Origin: JAVVVD01 sp964642795 | GTDB taxonomy: Bacteria > Bacillota > Clostridia > Christensenellales > CAG-138 | Reading direction: 5' to 3' | DNA: 29,285 bases | NCBI GenBank assembly: GCA_964642795.1 | Contig: CAZXRQ010000022.1 | Coordinates: 1-29,285 of the forward strand | Shown: positions 15,313-22,493 of the stretch, piece by piece | Numbering within the stretch: the first letter of the stretch is position 1 | Layout: every line of letters begins with the position of its first letter | Program-made: the position numbers and the translations under genes | The notes under the pieces: generated by a model | Database searches by the model: none | What the model was told of the DNA's origin: nothing | The model's input: the letters and a program-made list of their open reading frames with translations, nothing else

Positions 15313-17413
15313 TACGCAGGATGGCGTAAAACGCCACAGCACGCGCCGAGCAACGCTTATATCCGTACTTATGACGCTGGCCGTTATGGCGGTCACGTTT
15401 TTGGTATGCTTTGATGTGCTTTCTCCGGAGCGTTACGCGCTTAACGCCGGAGACATTGCACCGGAGAATATATTCGCCGCCTCCGACGTTACAGATGATG
15501 CGGCAACAGTGGCTTTGCGCGAGACGGCGATGTCCGCCGTATCGCCGGTGTATATAATTGATACAATCGCGGCGGAAACGCTTCGGCAGGGGGCGGAGGA
15601 TTTCTTTTCGCAGCTCTTGCTTATGCGCAGCGAAGCGGCGGGTATCGCCGGCGCAGCCGATAGCTCTGAACTGTCCTTGGATGAATGGCAAAGCAAACTA
15701 ATTACTGAGCAGGTAAGCACGCTTTGCGCGGAATGTACGCCTGCGCTCAGCGAGCAGGAGCTGTATGCTGTGCTGGCCGCGCAGACCACCGACGTGATGA
15801 TGCTTAGAAACCTCGTCGTGCCACAGCTTTCCACATCACTGGACGGCGGTCTTACCGAGCAGGGCGTCAGCGACGTTAAAGCGGCGTTTTACCGGCAGAT
15901 GAGCGATGCGGACGGCATTTCGGACGCTTTGCGCGCGCTGGGTATAAGGGTGTTCGACCGGTTCATAGGCGTTACCTATGTTGAGGATTCAGCCGCGACG
16001 ACCGTCGCGCGCGAGAGCGCGGCTGCGGCAGTGCAGGATGCGGTGATAAGGCGGGGCGAGCTGATCGTAGCTGAAGGCAGCACGGTTACCGCCGCACAGA
16101 TCGCGGTGCTCAGCGAGCTGGGCATGTTGGATGACGGCGGCGGACTAAGGCTGGCGATGGGGCTGCTGGTATATGTTGCATTACTATACTTTTTGTTCAT
16201 AGTATATATGCTTTTGTTTAAGCCGACGGTGATGATCAACGTCAAGAAGATGCTTATCACGAGCGTTATGATGTTTATATCCGTGCTCTTGTGCTGGCTT
16301 TGCGCGGTGCTGGGCGCGCGCATGACCCCGGTAATAATCGCGGCGATGCTTATTGCACTGCTCGCTTGTGAGGATACCGCAATGGCGGCTTCAGTAACGC
16401 TTTCGCTGAGTGTAGGCATAATATGCGGGATGCGTGGAGGCACAATAGATTTTTATGCTTTTGCGGCGGGCGTATCTACACTGTGCGCTTGCGTCACAGC
16501 CGTGTTTGCATTGCGTAAAACCGTTAAACGCGGTTCGATAATTGCATCCGGTGCGATAGGAGGCGGAGCGGCGGCTCTCTGCGTGCTGGGCATATATTTG
16601 GTGTACGGCGAGAGCTTTGCCAATACGCTAGAGGCGATGGGCTGGGCGCTGGGCTGTGGCGTACTGTGCGCAATACTGGTTGTGGGCTCACTGTCCATAT
16701 GGGAGCGCCTGTTCGATGTGGCTACCACAGCACGACTTAACGAGCTGCTTAACGCAAATCAGCCTTTGCTAAAGCAGCTTACGCTGGAAGCGCCCGGCAC
16801 ATATCAGCACAGTGTAGCCGTCGGCGCGCTTGCCGAGGGCGCGGCTCATCGCATAAATGCTAATGCCCTGCTTGCAAAGGCAGGGGCATACTATCATGAT
16901 GTGGGCAAGCTCCGCAGACCGCTGTATTTCAAAGAAAACCAGCACAACGTAAATATACACGACTCCCTGCCGCCGGCCGAGAGCGCCGCGACGATTATCG
17001 CGCACCAAAAGGATAGCGTTACCATACTTACAAAGCACCATATGCCCGCCGAGGTGATACGCATAGCGGGCGAGCATCATGGTAATTCGCTCTTAGTATA
17101 CTTTTACCATAAGGCCTGCCAGCAGGGCGGGGAGGTGGATGAAAAGCTGTATCATTATTCCGGCAACCGTCCCTCCACCCGCGAAAGCGCAATAGTGATG
17201 CTGGCGGATTCCTGCGAGGCGGCCGTGCGCTCCTTGGGCGAGTGCCGCCGCGAGGATATGGAGGAGATGGTGCATAAGGTGATAGCGGGAAAAGGTATGC
17301 TTACCCGTGCGCCGCTTACGTTTGCGCATCTCAACGATATAGAGCGCAGCTTTATACAGACGTTCGGCGGACTTATGCACGAGCGCATAGAATACCCCAA
17401 AGAGGACGAATAA
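15305..17413 (+). CDS. pgpH: Cyclic-di-AMP phosphodiesterase PgpH (7TMR-HD, YqfF)
   Basis: A 702-residue membrane protein. It has one N-terminal transmembrane helix (about 15-38), a large extracellular 7TMR-HDED domain (about 40-280), a cluster of seven hydrophobic segments (about 280-475), and a cytoplasmic HD domain. HD residues are visible: QHS near H502, YYHDVGKL with H531-D532, then HHMP and GEHHGN. B. subtilis PgpH and its Listeria homologue hydrolyse c-di-AMP, so the same reaction is expected. The ATG at 15305 is chosen over 15275 because AGGAGG (15295-15300) is 4 bases upstream. It overlaps phoH by 8 bases and abuts ybeY exactly. Confidence 0.94.
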   Translation: MANTQDGVKRHSTRRATLISVLMTLAVMAVTFLVCFDVLSPERYALNAGDIAPENIFAASDVTDDAATVALRETAMSAVSPVYIIDTIAAETLRQGAEDFFSQLLLMRSEAAGIAGAADSSELSLDEWQSKLITEQVSTLCAECTPALSEQELYAVLAAQTTDVMMLRNLVVPQLSTSLDGGLTEQGVSDVKAAFYRQMSDADGISDALRALGIRVFDRFIGVTYVEDSAATTVARESAAAAVQDAVIRRGELIVAEGSTVTAAQIAVLSELGMLDDGGGLRLAMGLLVYVALLYFLFIVYMLLFKPTVMINVKKMLITSVMMFISVLLCWLCAVLGARMTPVIIAAMLIALLACEDTAMAASVTLSLSVGIICGMRGGTIDFYAFAAGVSTLCACVTAVFALRKTVKRGSIIASGAIGGGAAALCVLGIYLVYGESFANTLEAMGWALGCGVLCAILVVGSLSIWERLFDVATTARLNELLNANQPLLKQLTLEAPGTYQHSVAVGALAEGAAHRINANALLAKAGAYYHDVGKLRRPLYFKENQHNVNIHDSLPPAESAATIIAHQKDSVTILTKHHMPAEVIRIAGEHHGNSLLVYFYHKACQQGGEVDEKLYHYSGNRPSTRESAIVMLADSCEAAVRSLGECRREDMEEMVHKVIAGKGMLTRAPLTFAHLNDIERSFIQTFGGLMHERIEYPKEDE

Positions 17414-17860
17414 ATGATAAGCATTAGCTGTGAACTGCCGGATGCGCCCTACGACCTTAAGGACATTTTGACCGCTGCTTTGCAGTGCGCGCTGGAGCAT
17501 ATGGGCAGACGGGGCGATGTTGACATCAGCATAGTGGACGATGCGGAGATATGGCGTATGAACCGCGAATACCGCAATGTCGACCGCCCCACAGACGTGC
17601 TTAGCTTTCCCTCAAATGAGGGATATGAGCTTACCGTACCGCCGGATGGCTTTTTGGGGGATATAGCAATATCCCTGCCGCGTGCACAAGCGCAGGCGGA
17701 GGAGTACGGTCACAGCTTGGAACGTGAGCTGTGCTTCCTTGCAATACACGGTGCGCTGCATCTGATGGGCTACGATCATATGCAGGACGAGGACAGGCAC
17801 GTAATGGAGCAGCTTCAAAAGGACATTCTGTTCGAGATGGGGGTAAACAGGGATGCTTGA
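17414..17860 (+). CDS. ybeY: Endoribonuclease YbeY (rRNA maturation factor)
   Basis: A 148-residue zinc metalloprotein (UPF0054) acting in 16S rRNA 3' processing and ribosome quality control. The signature HGALHLMGYDH is present with zinc-binding histidines H112, H116 and H122. Also conserved are NREYRNVDRPTDVLSFP (about 50-66) and GDIAIS (82-87). The start codon immediately follows the pgpH stop, with AGAGGA upstream inside pgpH. The last 8 bases overlap cdd. In Bacillus a dgkA gene usually lies between ybeY and cdd; it is missing here. Confidence 0.96.
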   Translation: MISISCELPDAPYDLKDILTAALQCALEHMGRRGDVDISIVDDAEIWRMNREYRNVDRPTDVLSFPSNEGYELTVPPDGFLGDIAISLPRAQAQAEEYGHSLERELCFLAIHGALHLMGYDHMQDEDRHVMEQLQKDILFEMGVNRDA

Positions 17861-18260
17861 TGAACAGGTCATTCAGAATATGCTTACGCTTGCACGGCAG
17901 GCGAGAGAGCGGGCATACACTCCGTATTCGCATTTTCGCGTGGGCGCATGTTTGATGGATGTAAACGGGCGGTTTCATTTGGGCTGTAATATCGAAAACG
18001 CTGCTTTTACGCCTACCAATTGCGCCGAGCGAACCGCGTTGTTCAAGGCTGTATCGGAGGGCGTGCGGGAGTTTTCCGCCATTGCCATAGTTTGGGACGG
18101 GGACGCAAAGGCTGTGCCCTGCGGAGTTTGCAGGCAGGCCTTATCGGAGTTTTGCCCGCCGGATATGCCCATCATATGCGGCGACAATACCGGCGACTAT
18201 GACGTATATACGCTTTCTGCACTGCTGCCCGCGGCATTTGGCCAAAAGGATATGAAATGA
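17853..18260 (+). CDS. cdd: Cytidine deaminase
   Basis: A 135-residue homotetramer-type cytidine deaminase of pyrimidine salvage, converting cytidine and deoxycytidine to the uridine forms. The zinc site is complete: C57 and the catalytic E59 in NCAERTALFKA, plus C90 and C93 in PCGVC. GCNIENAAF (44-52) is the nucleoside-binding motif. The start overlaps ybeY by 8 bases (the ATG is 5 bases before the ybeY TGA), and its own stop overlaps the era start as ATGA. These overlaps suggest coupled translation along the block. Confidence 0.95.
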   Translation: MLDEQVIQNMLTLARQARERAYTPYSHFRVGACLMDVNGRFHLGCNIENAAFTPTNCAERTALFKAVSEGVREFSAIAIVWDGDAKAVPCGVCRQALSEFCPPDMPIICGDNTGDYDVYTLSALLPAAFGQKDMK

Positions 18261-19174
18261 ATAGCATATACGGTTATCTCTCCGGCTTTGTAGCCGTTAT
18301 AGGTTCGCCAAACGTGGGAAAGTCCACGCTTACCAACGCAATGGTGGGACAGAAGGTATCCATAGTGTCGGACAGGGCGCAGACCACCCGCAACCGCGTA
18401 ATGGGAGTAGTTACCCGTGACGGCTGGCAGATGGTGCTGCTGGATACGCCGGGCGTCACCACGCCAAAAAACCGTCTGGGCGAGTACATGCTAAAATCCG
18501 CCTGCGACGCCATGGACGAAGTGGAGGCCATATTGTTTATGGTGGACGCCAAGACCGGCGTCCGCGAAAAGGACGAAGCGCTGATTACACGGCTTGCGTC
18601 CGCACATGCGCCTGTGATCGCCGCAATAAACAAGGTGGATATTGCATCCATGGCGGATGTGGACGATGCGCTGGACAAGCTCTCCAAGGCGGAGTTTATC
18701 AAACAAACGCTTAAAATTTCCGCGACCACGGGGCAGGGGATGGATAAGCTGGAGCAGACGCTAAAGGCCTATCTTGTGCCTGGGCCGCAGTATTTTCCGG
18801 AGGATATGGTAACGGATCAGCCTGAGCGCGTGATATGCTCGGAGCTGATACGGGAAAAAGCGCTTAGACTGCTGCGGCAGGAGGTGCCGCACGGGTTGGG
18901 CGTGGGCGTAGATAAGATGTCCACCCGCGAGGACGGCGTATGTGAGATATGGGCCACCATATTCTGCGAGCGGGCGAGCCATAAGGGGATGATAATTGGC
19001 AAACAGGGCGCCATGCTCAAACGTATCGGAATCGACGCGCGCAACGATATAGAGTGNNNNNNNNNNTGGATGCTGGGCCAGCGTGTGAATCTGCAGCTAT
19101 GGGTAAAGGTGCGGGAGGATTGGCGAAACAGCGTGGCCGCAATGCGCGAGTTGGGCTATGACGATAAGCAATAG
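18257..19174 (+). CDS. era: GTPase Era (interrupted by a scaffold gap)
   Basis: Ribosome-associated GTPase needed for 30S subunit assembly. The G1 motif GSPNVGKST is at residues 16-24, G3 is DTPGV, and G4 is NKVD. The C-terminal KH domain is shown by HKGMIIGKQGAMLKRIG and LQLWVKVREDWRNS. Ten N at 19057-19066 interrupt the KH domain. They keep the frame only because 12 bases (a repeated TG plus 10 N) separate GAG from TGG. Joining GAG directly to TGG gives DIEWMLGQRV, which has the spacing seen in E. coli Era (DMQEMFEAPV) and a 301-residue protein, the usual length. The gene begins with an ATGA overlap with cdd and ends before the terminator at 19251-19286. Confidence 0.94.
   Translation: MNSIYGYLSGFVAVIGSPNVGKSTLTNAMVGQKVSIVSDRAQTTRNRVMGVVTRDGWQMVLLDTPGVTTPKNRLGEYMLKSACDAMDEVEAILFMVDAKTGVREKDEALITRLASAHAPVIAAINKVDIASMADVDDALDKLSKAEFIKQTLKISATTGQGMDKLEQTLKAYLVPGPQYFPEDMVTDQPERVICSELIREKALRLLRQEVPHGLGVGVDKMSTREDGVCEIWATIFCERASHKGMIIGKQGAMLKRIGIDARNDIEXXXXWMLGQRVNLQLWVKVREDWRNSVAAMRELGYDDKQ
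19057..19066. other. Scaffold gap of 10 N within era
   Basis: Ten unknown bases mark an assembly join. The flanks end in TG and begin with TGG, so the two contigs probably overlap by about two bases and the true gap is zero. Protein alignment of Era supports removal of four codons. Confidence 0.9.
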
Positions 19175-19250
19175 CCTAAACAAATTTATTGGTGGCGGGT
19201 CGTGCAAAAGCTGCGCGAAAAGGCTGCCGATTTCATGAGGAAACCGTATA

Positions 19251-19286
19251 AAAACAGGACCGCTGAAAACGCTGCGGTCCTGTTTT
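19251..19286. terminator. Bidirectional terminator between era and the DUF4097 gene
   Basis: A perfect 13-bp stem (19251-19263 with 19274-19286) has the core CAGGACCGC/GCGGTCCTG and a 10-base loop. On the plus strand it ends in TTTTGTTTG, ideal for era. On the minus strand the other arm ends in TTTT, serving the convergent DUF4097 gene, which stops at 19298. Confidence 0.88.
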
Positions 19287-19297
19287 GTTTGTGTGCG

Positions 19298-20248
19298 TCA
19301 GTCCTGCGACAATATGCTTACATTGCCGGATACGCTGGATATGGAAAACTGTGCGCTGCCGTCGCCAAATATCGCATTTCCGCCATTGAAGGTCATTGGG
19401 AATTCGCTGCTTAAATCACCCGAAACGCTGCTAACATCCACGGTAAAGCCGTTGTTATTTGGAAGGGTGATGCGCACGTTTGCACTTATTCCATCCACGT
19501 CAAGGCGCTCCGGGCAAGCGTAGACCGCAAGGACAATGTTGCCGGATACGGTATCGAATTCGGCATATTTGACGGCGCCGCCGTAGGTTACTTCGCCGCT
19601 TACAGTGTCTGCGGAAAATTCACGGCAGCTGCAACCATCACACTTAACAGCGCCGCTGGTGGTGTCGATATCGATGCTGTCCGCGGTAACGCTGCTTAAC
19701 GTTATACAGCCGCTTACGGTGGTGAAGTCTGCTGTCTGCGCGGTAAGCGGACAAACGCTGATTTCGGCGGAGGCGGAAGCTATTTTGATTTTATCCAGGT
19801 TAGCGGCCAATGCTTCAGGCAGGTACAGCGTTAGCGTTTTACCTTTAACATTGGAAAAAGTAGTCAGGCTGTTTTCACAGTAGCGTATGCTGAGCGTGCC
19901 GCCGGATACGCTGTAACGAAGCGCGGTATCCTGGTCTATGACGCCGAATGCGGCGCTCTCGCTGAAAAATATCTGGTCCGTGCCACCTGTGAGCAGCTCG
20001 ACGTTCCCGTCCACCCAGTCGATGCTTAGGCTGGTTATATCTCCGGCGTCCACGGAGTACTCGCTCAAGGCGGAGTATTCGTTTGCGTCGTCCGCACCGT
20101 TGGAGCCGCCTGTGAAGGTCAGCTTGCCGTGAAATATGTTTTGTACGGCGTTGAGCCCGCCGAACCATATACCGATTACCAGTACGGCTATCAGCATGAG
20201 CGCGATGAGAGTCCAGCATATAAGCTTGATAATGGAAGCCGTATTCAT
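19298..20248 (-). CDS. DUF4097 family beta-repeat membrane protein
   Basis: A 316-residue protein with one N-terminal transmembrane helix (about 8-30) and a long beta-rich outer domain of the DUF4097/putative-adhesin type. From about residue 190 on, S/T-G turns recur at roughly 20-residue spacing (TVSG, TTSG, TVSG, TVSG, SVSG, SVSG). This suggests a solenoid of stacked strands. The function is unknown, but such proteins are commonly the last gene after a PadR regulator and a HAAS membrane protein, exactly as here. The ribosome site AGGAGG is 6 bases upstream; the start overlaps the HAAS gene stop as ATGA. It ends at the shared terminator 19251-19286. Confidence 0.85.
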   Translation of the reverse strand: MNTASIIKLICWTLIALMLIAVLVIGIWFGGLNAVQNIFHGKLTFTGGSNGADDANEYSALSEYSVDAGDITSLSIDWVDGNVELLTGGTDQIFFSESAAFGVIDQDTALRYSVSGGTLSIRYCENSLTTFSNVKGKTLTLYLPEALAANLDKIKIASASAEISVCPLTAQTADFTTVSGCITLSSVTADSIDIDTTSGAVKCDGCSCREFSADTVSGEVTYGGAVKYAEFDTVSGNIVLAVYACPERLDVDGISANVRITLPNNNGFTVDVSSVSGDLSSEFPMTFNGGNAIFGDGSAQFSISSVSGNVSILSQD

Positions 20249-20889
20249 TGTTTGCCTCCTTTTTTGATGGCGAACGCAGCGCTAAGTATATTATCCAGCG
20301 CCACGCCTATAAGGAATATCACCCAGGTCACGTTCCATGCGCCGGTGGAGAAGCTGAGCACGAAATACAGTACCACAATTATGCACCACAGCGCGGAGGA
20401 TATCGCCTTACGCGCTTCGCGGCGGCCGGAGGTTTCGCTGTTCCACTGCTTAAAATCCTCTACAACGGTGTCCTGCGCCTTTTGGTAGCGCGGCTTGGTC
20501 ATGGAGGCGTATACAATCAGCCCAGTTGCCGCCGCGGCCAAAGCAAACATGAGTACGACGCCCAAAGTGTTGCCCAGTATTATCACCGGCAGCACTGCTA
20601 CGATATACATCGCAACGGCTATGGCGATCTTTGCGGCGTGGGAGCTTTTGCGGGCCATAAATTCCGCATCCTGCGCGGGGCTGTTAAGACCGCTAAGCAG
20701 CTCGTTTATGTCGCCAATGCCGGAAATCGCGGAATTATAGGCGGCTTCCTCACTGTACCCCTGGTTTATGAGGTCGCGGTACTTTTCCAGCAGGTTTTGG
20801 GTAAGCTCGTGCTTCAGATCCGCTGCCTGACGGGTGTCGGGCGCTTGCTCAAAAAGCGAAGCGACATAGTCTCGTATGTTATTTTCCAT
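20245..20889 (-). CDS. HAAS/DUF1700-type membrane protein
   Basis: A 214-residue protein. The N-terminal 65 residues are a helical HAAS domain: ENNIRDYVASLFEQAP, LKHELTQNLLEKYRDL, then GYSEEAAYNSAISGIGD. About four hydrophobic helices follow (near residues 85-105, 108-126, 165-180 and 185-205). HAAS domains are associated with PadR-like regulators and are thought to interact with them. The start at 20889 is chosen because GGAGGAG lies 7 bases upstream and the HAAS domain then begins at residue 1; the long upstream extension lies inside padR. It overlaps padR by 11 bases and the DUF4097 gene by 4. Confidence 0.85.
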   Translation of the reverse strand: MENNIRDYVASLFEQAPDTRQAADLKHELTQNLLEKYRDLINQGYSEEAAYNSAISGIGDINELLSGLNSPAQDAEFMARKSSHAAKIAIAVAMYIVAVLPVIILGNTLGVVLMFALAAAATGLIVYASMTKPRYQKAQDTVVEDFKQWNSETSGRREARKAISSALWCIIVVLYFVLSFSTGAWNVTWVIFLIGVALDNILSAAFAIKKGGKQ

Positions 20890-21226
20890 TTGTGTTCTCC
20901 TCCAAACAGATAAGTTTGTCAATAAGTATTCGGGCGCTGCGCCAATCTGTAAGCCGCTGCGCGTAGCTGTGCCGGCCATAATCGGTTATTGCGTAATACC
21001 TGCGCCGCGCGCCGGTGGCTTCATCTCCCCAGTATGAGGTGATGCAGCCGTCCTGCTCCAGCCGTCTGAATGCGGTGTACAGCGTGGCCTCCTTCAACTC
21101 GTACATACCCTGCGTTTTACGCAGTATGGATTTGTTGATCTCATAGCCGTAGCTGTCCGAGGCGAGCAAATGGGCAAGTATTATCGTATCGGTATGGCCG
21201 CGTATGATGTCCGATGCGATGGACAA
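20879..21226 (-). CDS. PadR family transcriptional regulator
   Basis: A 115-residue winged helix regulator. The characteristic beginning SIASDIIRGHTDTIIL is followed by GYEINKSI, the recognition region ELKEATLYTAFRRLEQDG, and a wing with GARRRYYAIT. The start is placed at TTG 21226, after AGGGAGG with 9 bases spacing, because this reproduces the usual PadR N terminus; an earlier in-frame TTG at 21262 adds 12 residues and buries the ribosome site. It is first in a three-gene unit with the HAAS and DUF4097 genes. The promoter at 21268-21296 is perfect consensus, so it is likely silenced by a repressor, probably PadR itself. Confidence 0.9.
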   Translation of the reverse strand: MSIASDIIRGHTDTIILAHLLASDSYGYEINKSILRKTQGMYELKEATLYTAFRRLEQDGCITSYWGDEATGARRRYYAITDYGRHSYAQRLTDWRSARILIDKLICLEENTNGK

Positions 21227-21267
21227 AACGGCATCCCTCCCTAAAGGTAATTCAAATAACAAAATAG

Positions 21268-21296
21268 ATTATACGCAGATATACTTCGCCTGTCAA
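21268..21296 (-). promoter_or_regulatory. Perfect-consensus promoter of the padR unit
   Basis: On the minus strand TTGACA (21291-21296) and TATAAT (21268-21273) are separated by exactly 17 bases, the ideal housekeeping sigma promoter. An inverted repeat, TATAC (21280-21284) with GTATA (21298-21302), flanks the -35 and is a candidate PadR operator. Confidence 0.85.
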
Positions 21297-21333
21297 GGTA
21301 TAATTGATTTAGTTAATGCAATGGTGTAAAATT

Positions 21334-21370
21334 AAAAAAACGCCGGCAAAGACACACGTCCCTGCCGACG
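21334..21370 (-). terminator. Terminator of the yqzL-like gene
   Basis: On the minus strand CGTCGGCA (from 21370-21363) pairs with TGCCGGCG (21348-21341) with one G-U pair. The inner GGGAC/GTCTT bases extend the stem. Seven T residues (21340-21334) follow. It begins 7 bases past the yqzL-like stop codon. Confidence 0.88.
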
Positions 21371-21377
21371 CCGAGCT

Positions 21378-21500
21378 TTAGCTGCGCGGTTGATTTTCCA
21401 GCTGGCTGGTATAGGCCTTGTACAGCATGTACGCGCCTATGCGACCGGTGCTGGAGAACTGTTTCCACAGCAGGCGCGCGGATTTATCGCGTTTTTCCAT
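21378..21500 (-). CDS. yqzL: YqzL-like small protein
   Basis: A 40-residue protein beginning MEKRDKSARLLWKQFSSTG and continuing RIGAYMLYKAY. The pattern LLWxxFxxTGxIxxYxLYK matches the YqzL family, tiny proteins of unknown function usually encoded between era and recO in Bacillota. The ribosome site AAAGGAG lies 10 bases upstream. Unlike the usual arrangement it is on the strand opposite recO and has its own strong terminator. The assignment rests on the motif and on its position next to recO. Confidence 0.75.
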   Translation of the reverse strand: MEKRDKSARLLWKQFSSTGRIGAYMLYKAYTSQLENQPRS

Positions 21501-21601
21501 TATTGGGAAACTCCTTTTGCTTTTATCGGCACACCGTTATTATCGCTTTGCGCGCGGCAAATAACACCATGCAAATGCTGGCAGGGCAGGAAGGATATCG
21601 C

Positions 21602-22330
21602 TTGGCGCTGCTTACGGTAAAAGGCATTGTTACCCGCTATGCCAACTACAAGGAAAATGATCGTATGCTTACGCTTTTGACCGCGGAGCTGGGAAGCGTG
21701 TCCGCTTCGGCCCGCGGTTGCCGCAGGATGAAAAGTCCACTGTTGCCTGCGTCCGAGCTGTTTGTATACGGCGAATTTGTGCTGTTTTATAATCACGACA
21801 GGTACAGCGTCAATACCGTAGAAGTCCAAGAGACGTTTTATCCTCTGCGGGAGGATATGGACAGGCTTAACGCCGCTATGTTTATGCTGGAGCTTATCAA
21901 TGCCGGCTCGGCTACGGCGGAAAACGCCGAAACCCCGCTTGAACAGCTTTATTACGCCTTGAGTTATACGGCATACTCGGAGATGTCGCCGTTGGATATG
22001 GCGCTGTGTTTTGCTGCCAGATATCTTTCGGGTTTGGGCTTTTTGCCGGCGGTAACGGCATGTGCGGTATGCGGACAGGATCTGCGGCAGAAAAAGGAGC
22101 TTTGGTTTTTGCCGGATGCAGGCGGTGCGGTGTGTGGTGAATGCGGAGCGCAGGGCATACCTGTTTCGCCGCTTAGCATGGAGGCTTTACGTCGGATGCT
22201 GCTTTTAAGCAACGACGATGTAAGGAAGGTCGTGCTGCCGGAGCAGGTGCGTTCAGAATTAAAACAGGTGTTGGGCGCTTATGCAAGCGAAGTTCTGGAA
22301 CGCAGGCTTAAAACGCTGGAATTGATATGA
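21602..22330 (+). CDS. recO: DNA repair protein RecO
   Basis: A 242-residue recombination mediator that anneals single strands and, with RecR, loads RecA in the RecF pathway. The N-terminal OB-fold is recognisable (TVKGIVTRYANYKENDRMLTLLTAELG, then SASARGCRRMKS). A four-cysteine zinc motif, CAVCGQD and CGECG, lies near residues 155-185. The start is TTG at 21602, with AGGAAGGA ending 6 bases before it, because the protein then begins like other RecO proteins. Upstream in-frame ATG codons at 21569 and 21575 lack a ribosome site, so those starts are less likely. Confidence 0.92.
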   Translation: MALLTVKGIVTRYANYKENDRMLTLLTAELGSVSASARGCRRMKSPLLPASELFVYGEFVLFYNHDRYSVNTVEVQETFYPLREDMDRLNAAMFMLELINAGSATAENAETPLEQLYYALSYTAYSEMSPLDMALCFAARYLSGLGFLPAVTACAVCGQDLRQKKELWFLPDAGGAVCGECGAQGIPVSPLSMEALRRMLLLSNDDVRKVVLPEQVRSELKQVLGAYASEVLERRLKTLELI

Positions 22331-22408
22331 TGGAGCTATTCAGGGTTTTTATAATAGAAGCATACGGATAAATATTATGTATTTTATGGCATGACAGAGG
22401 ATTTTGCA

Positions 22409-22438
22409 TTGCGCGGAGAGTGTTGTTTTGATTATAAT
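22409..22438 (+). promoter_or_regulatory. Probable ppdK promoter
   Basis: A perfect TATAAT (22433-22438) lies 18 bases after TTGCGC (22409-22414), 55 bases before the ppdK start. The -35 is a partial match. The rest of the 163-base gap shows no terminator for recO and no recognisable riboswitch. Confidence 0.45.
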
Positions 22439-22493
22439 ACAATGATGGTGATGAAACATACTTTTCAAATAATTTAGCTTTGGAGGAAATCAA

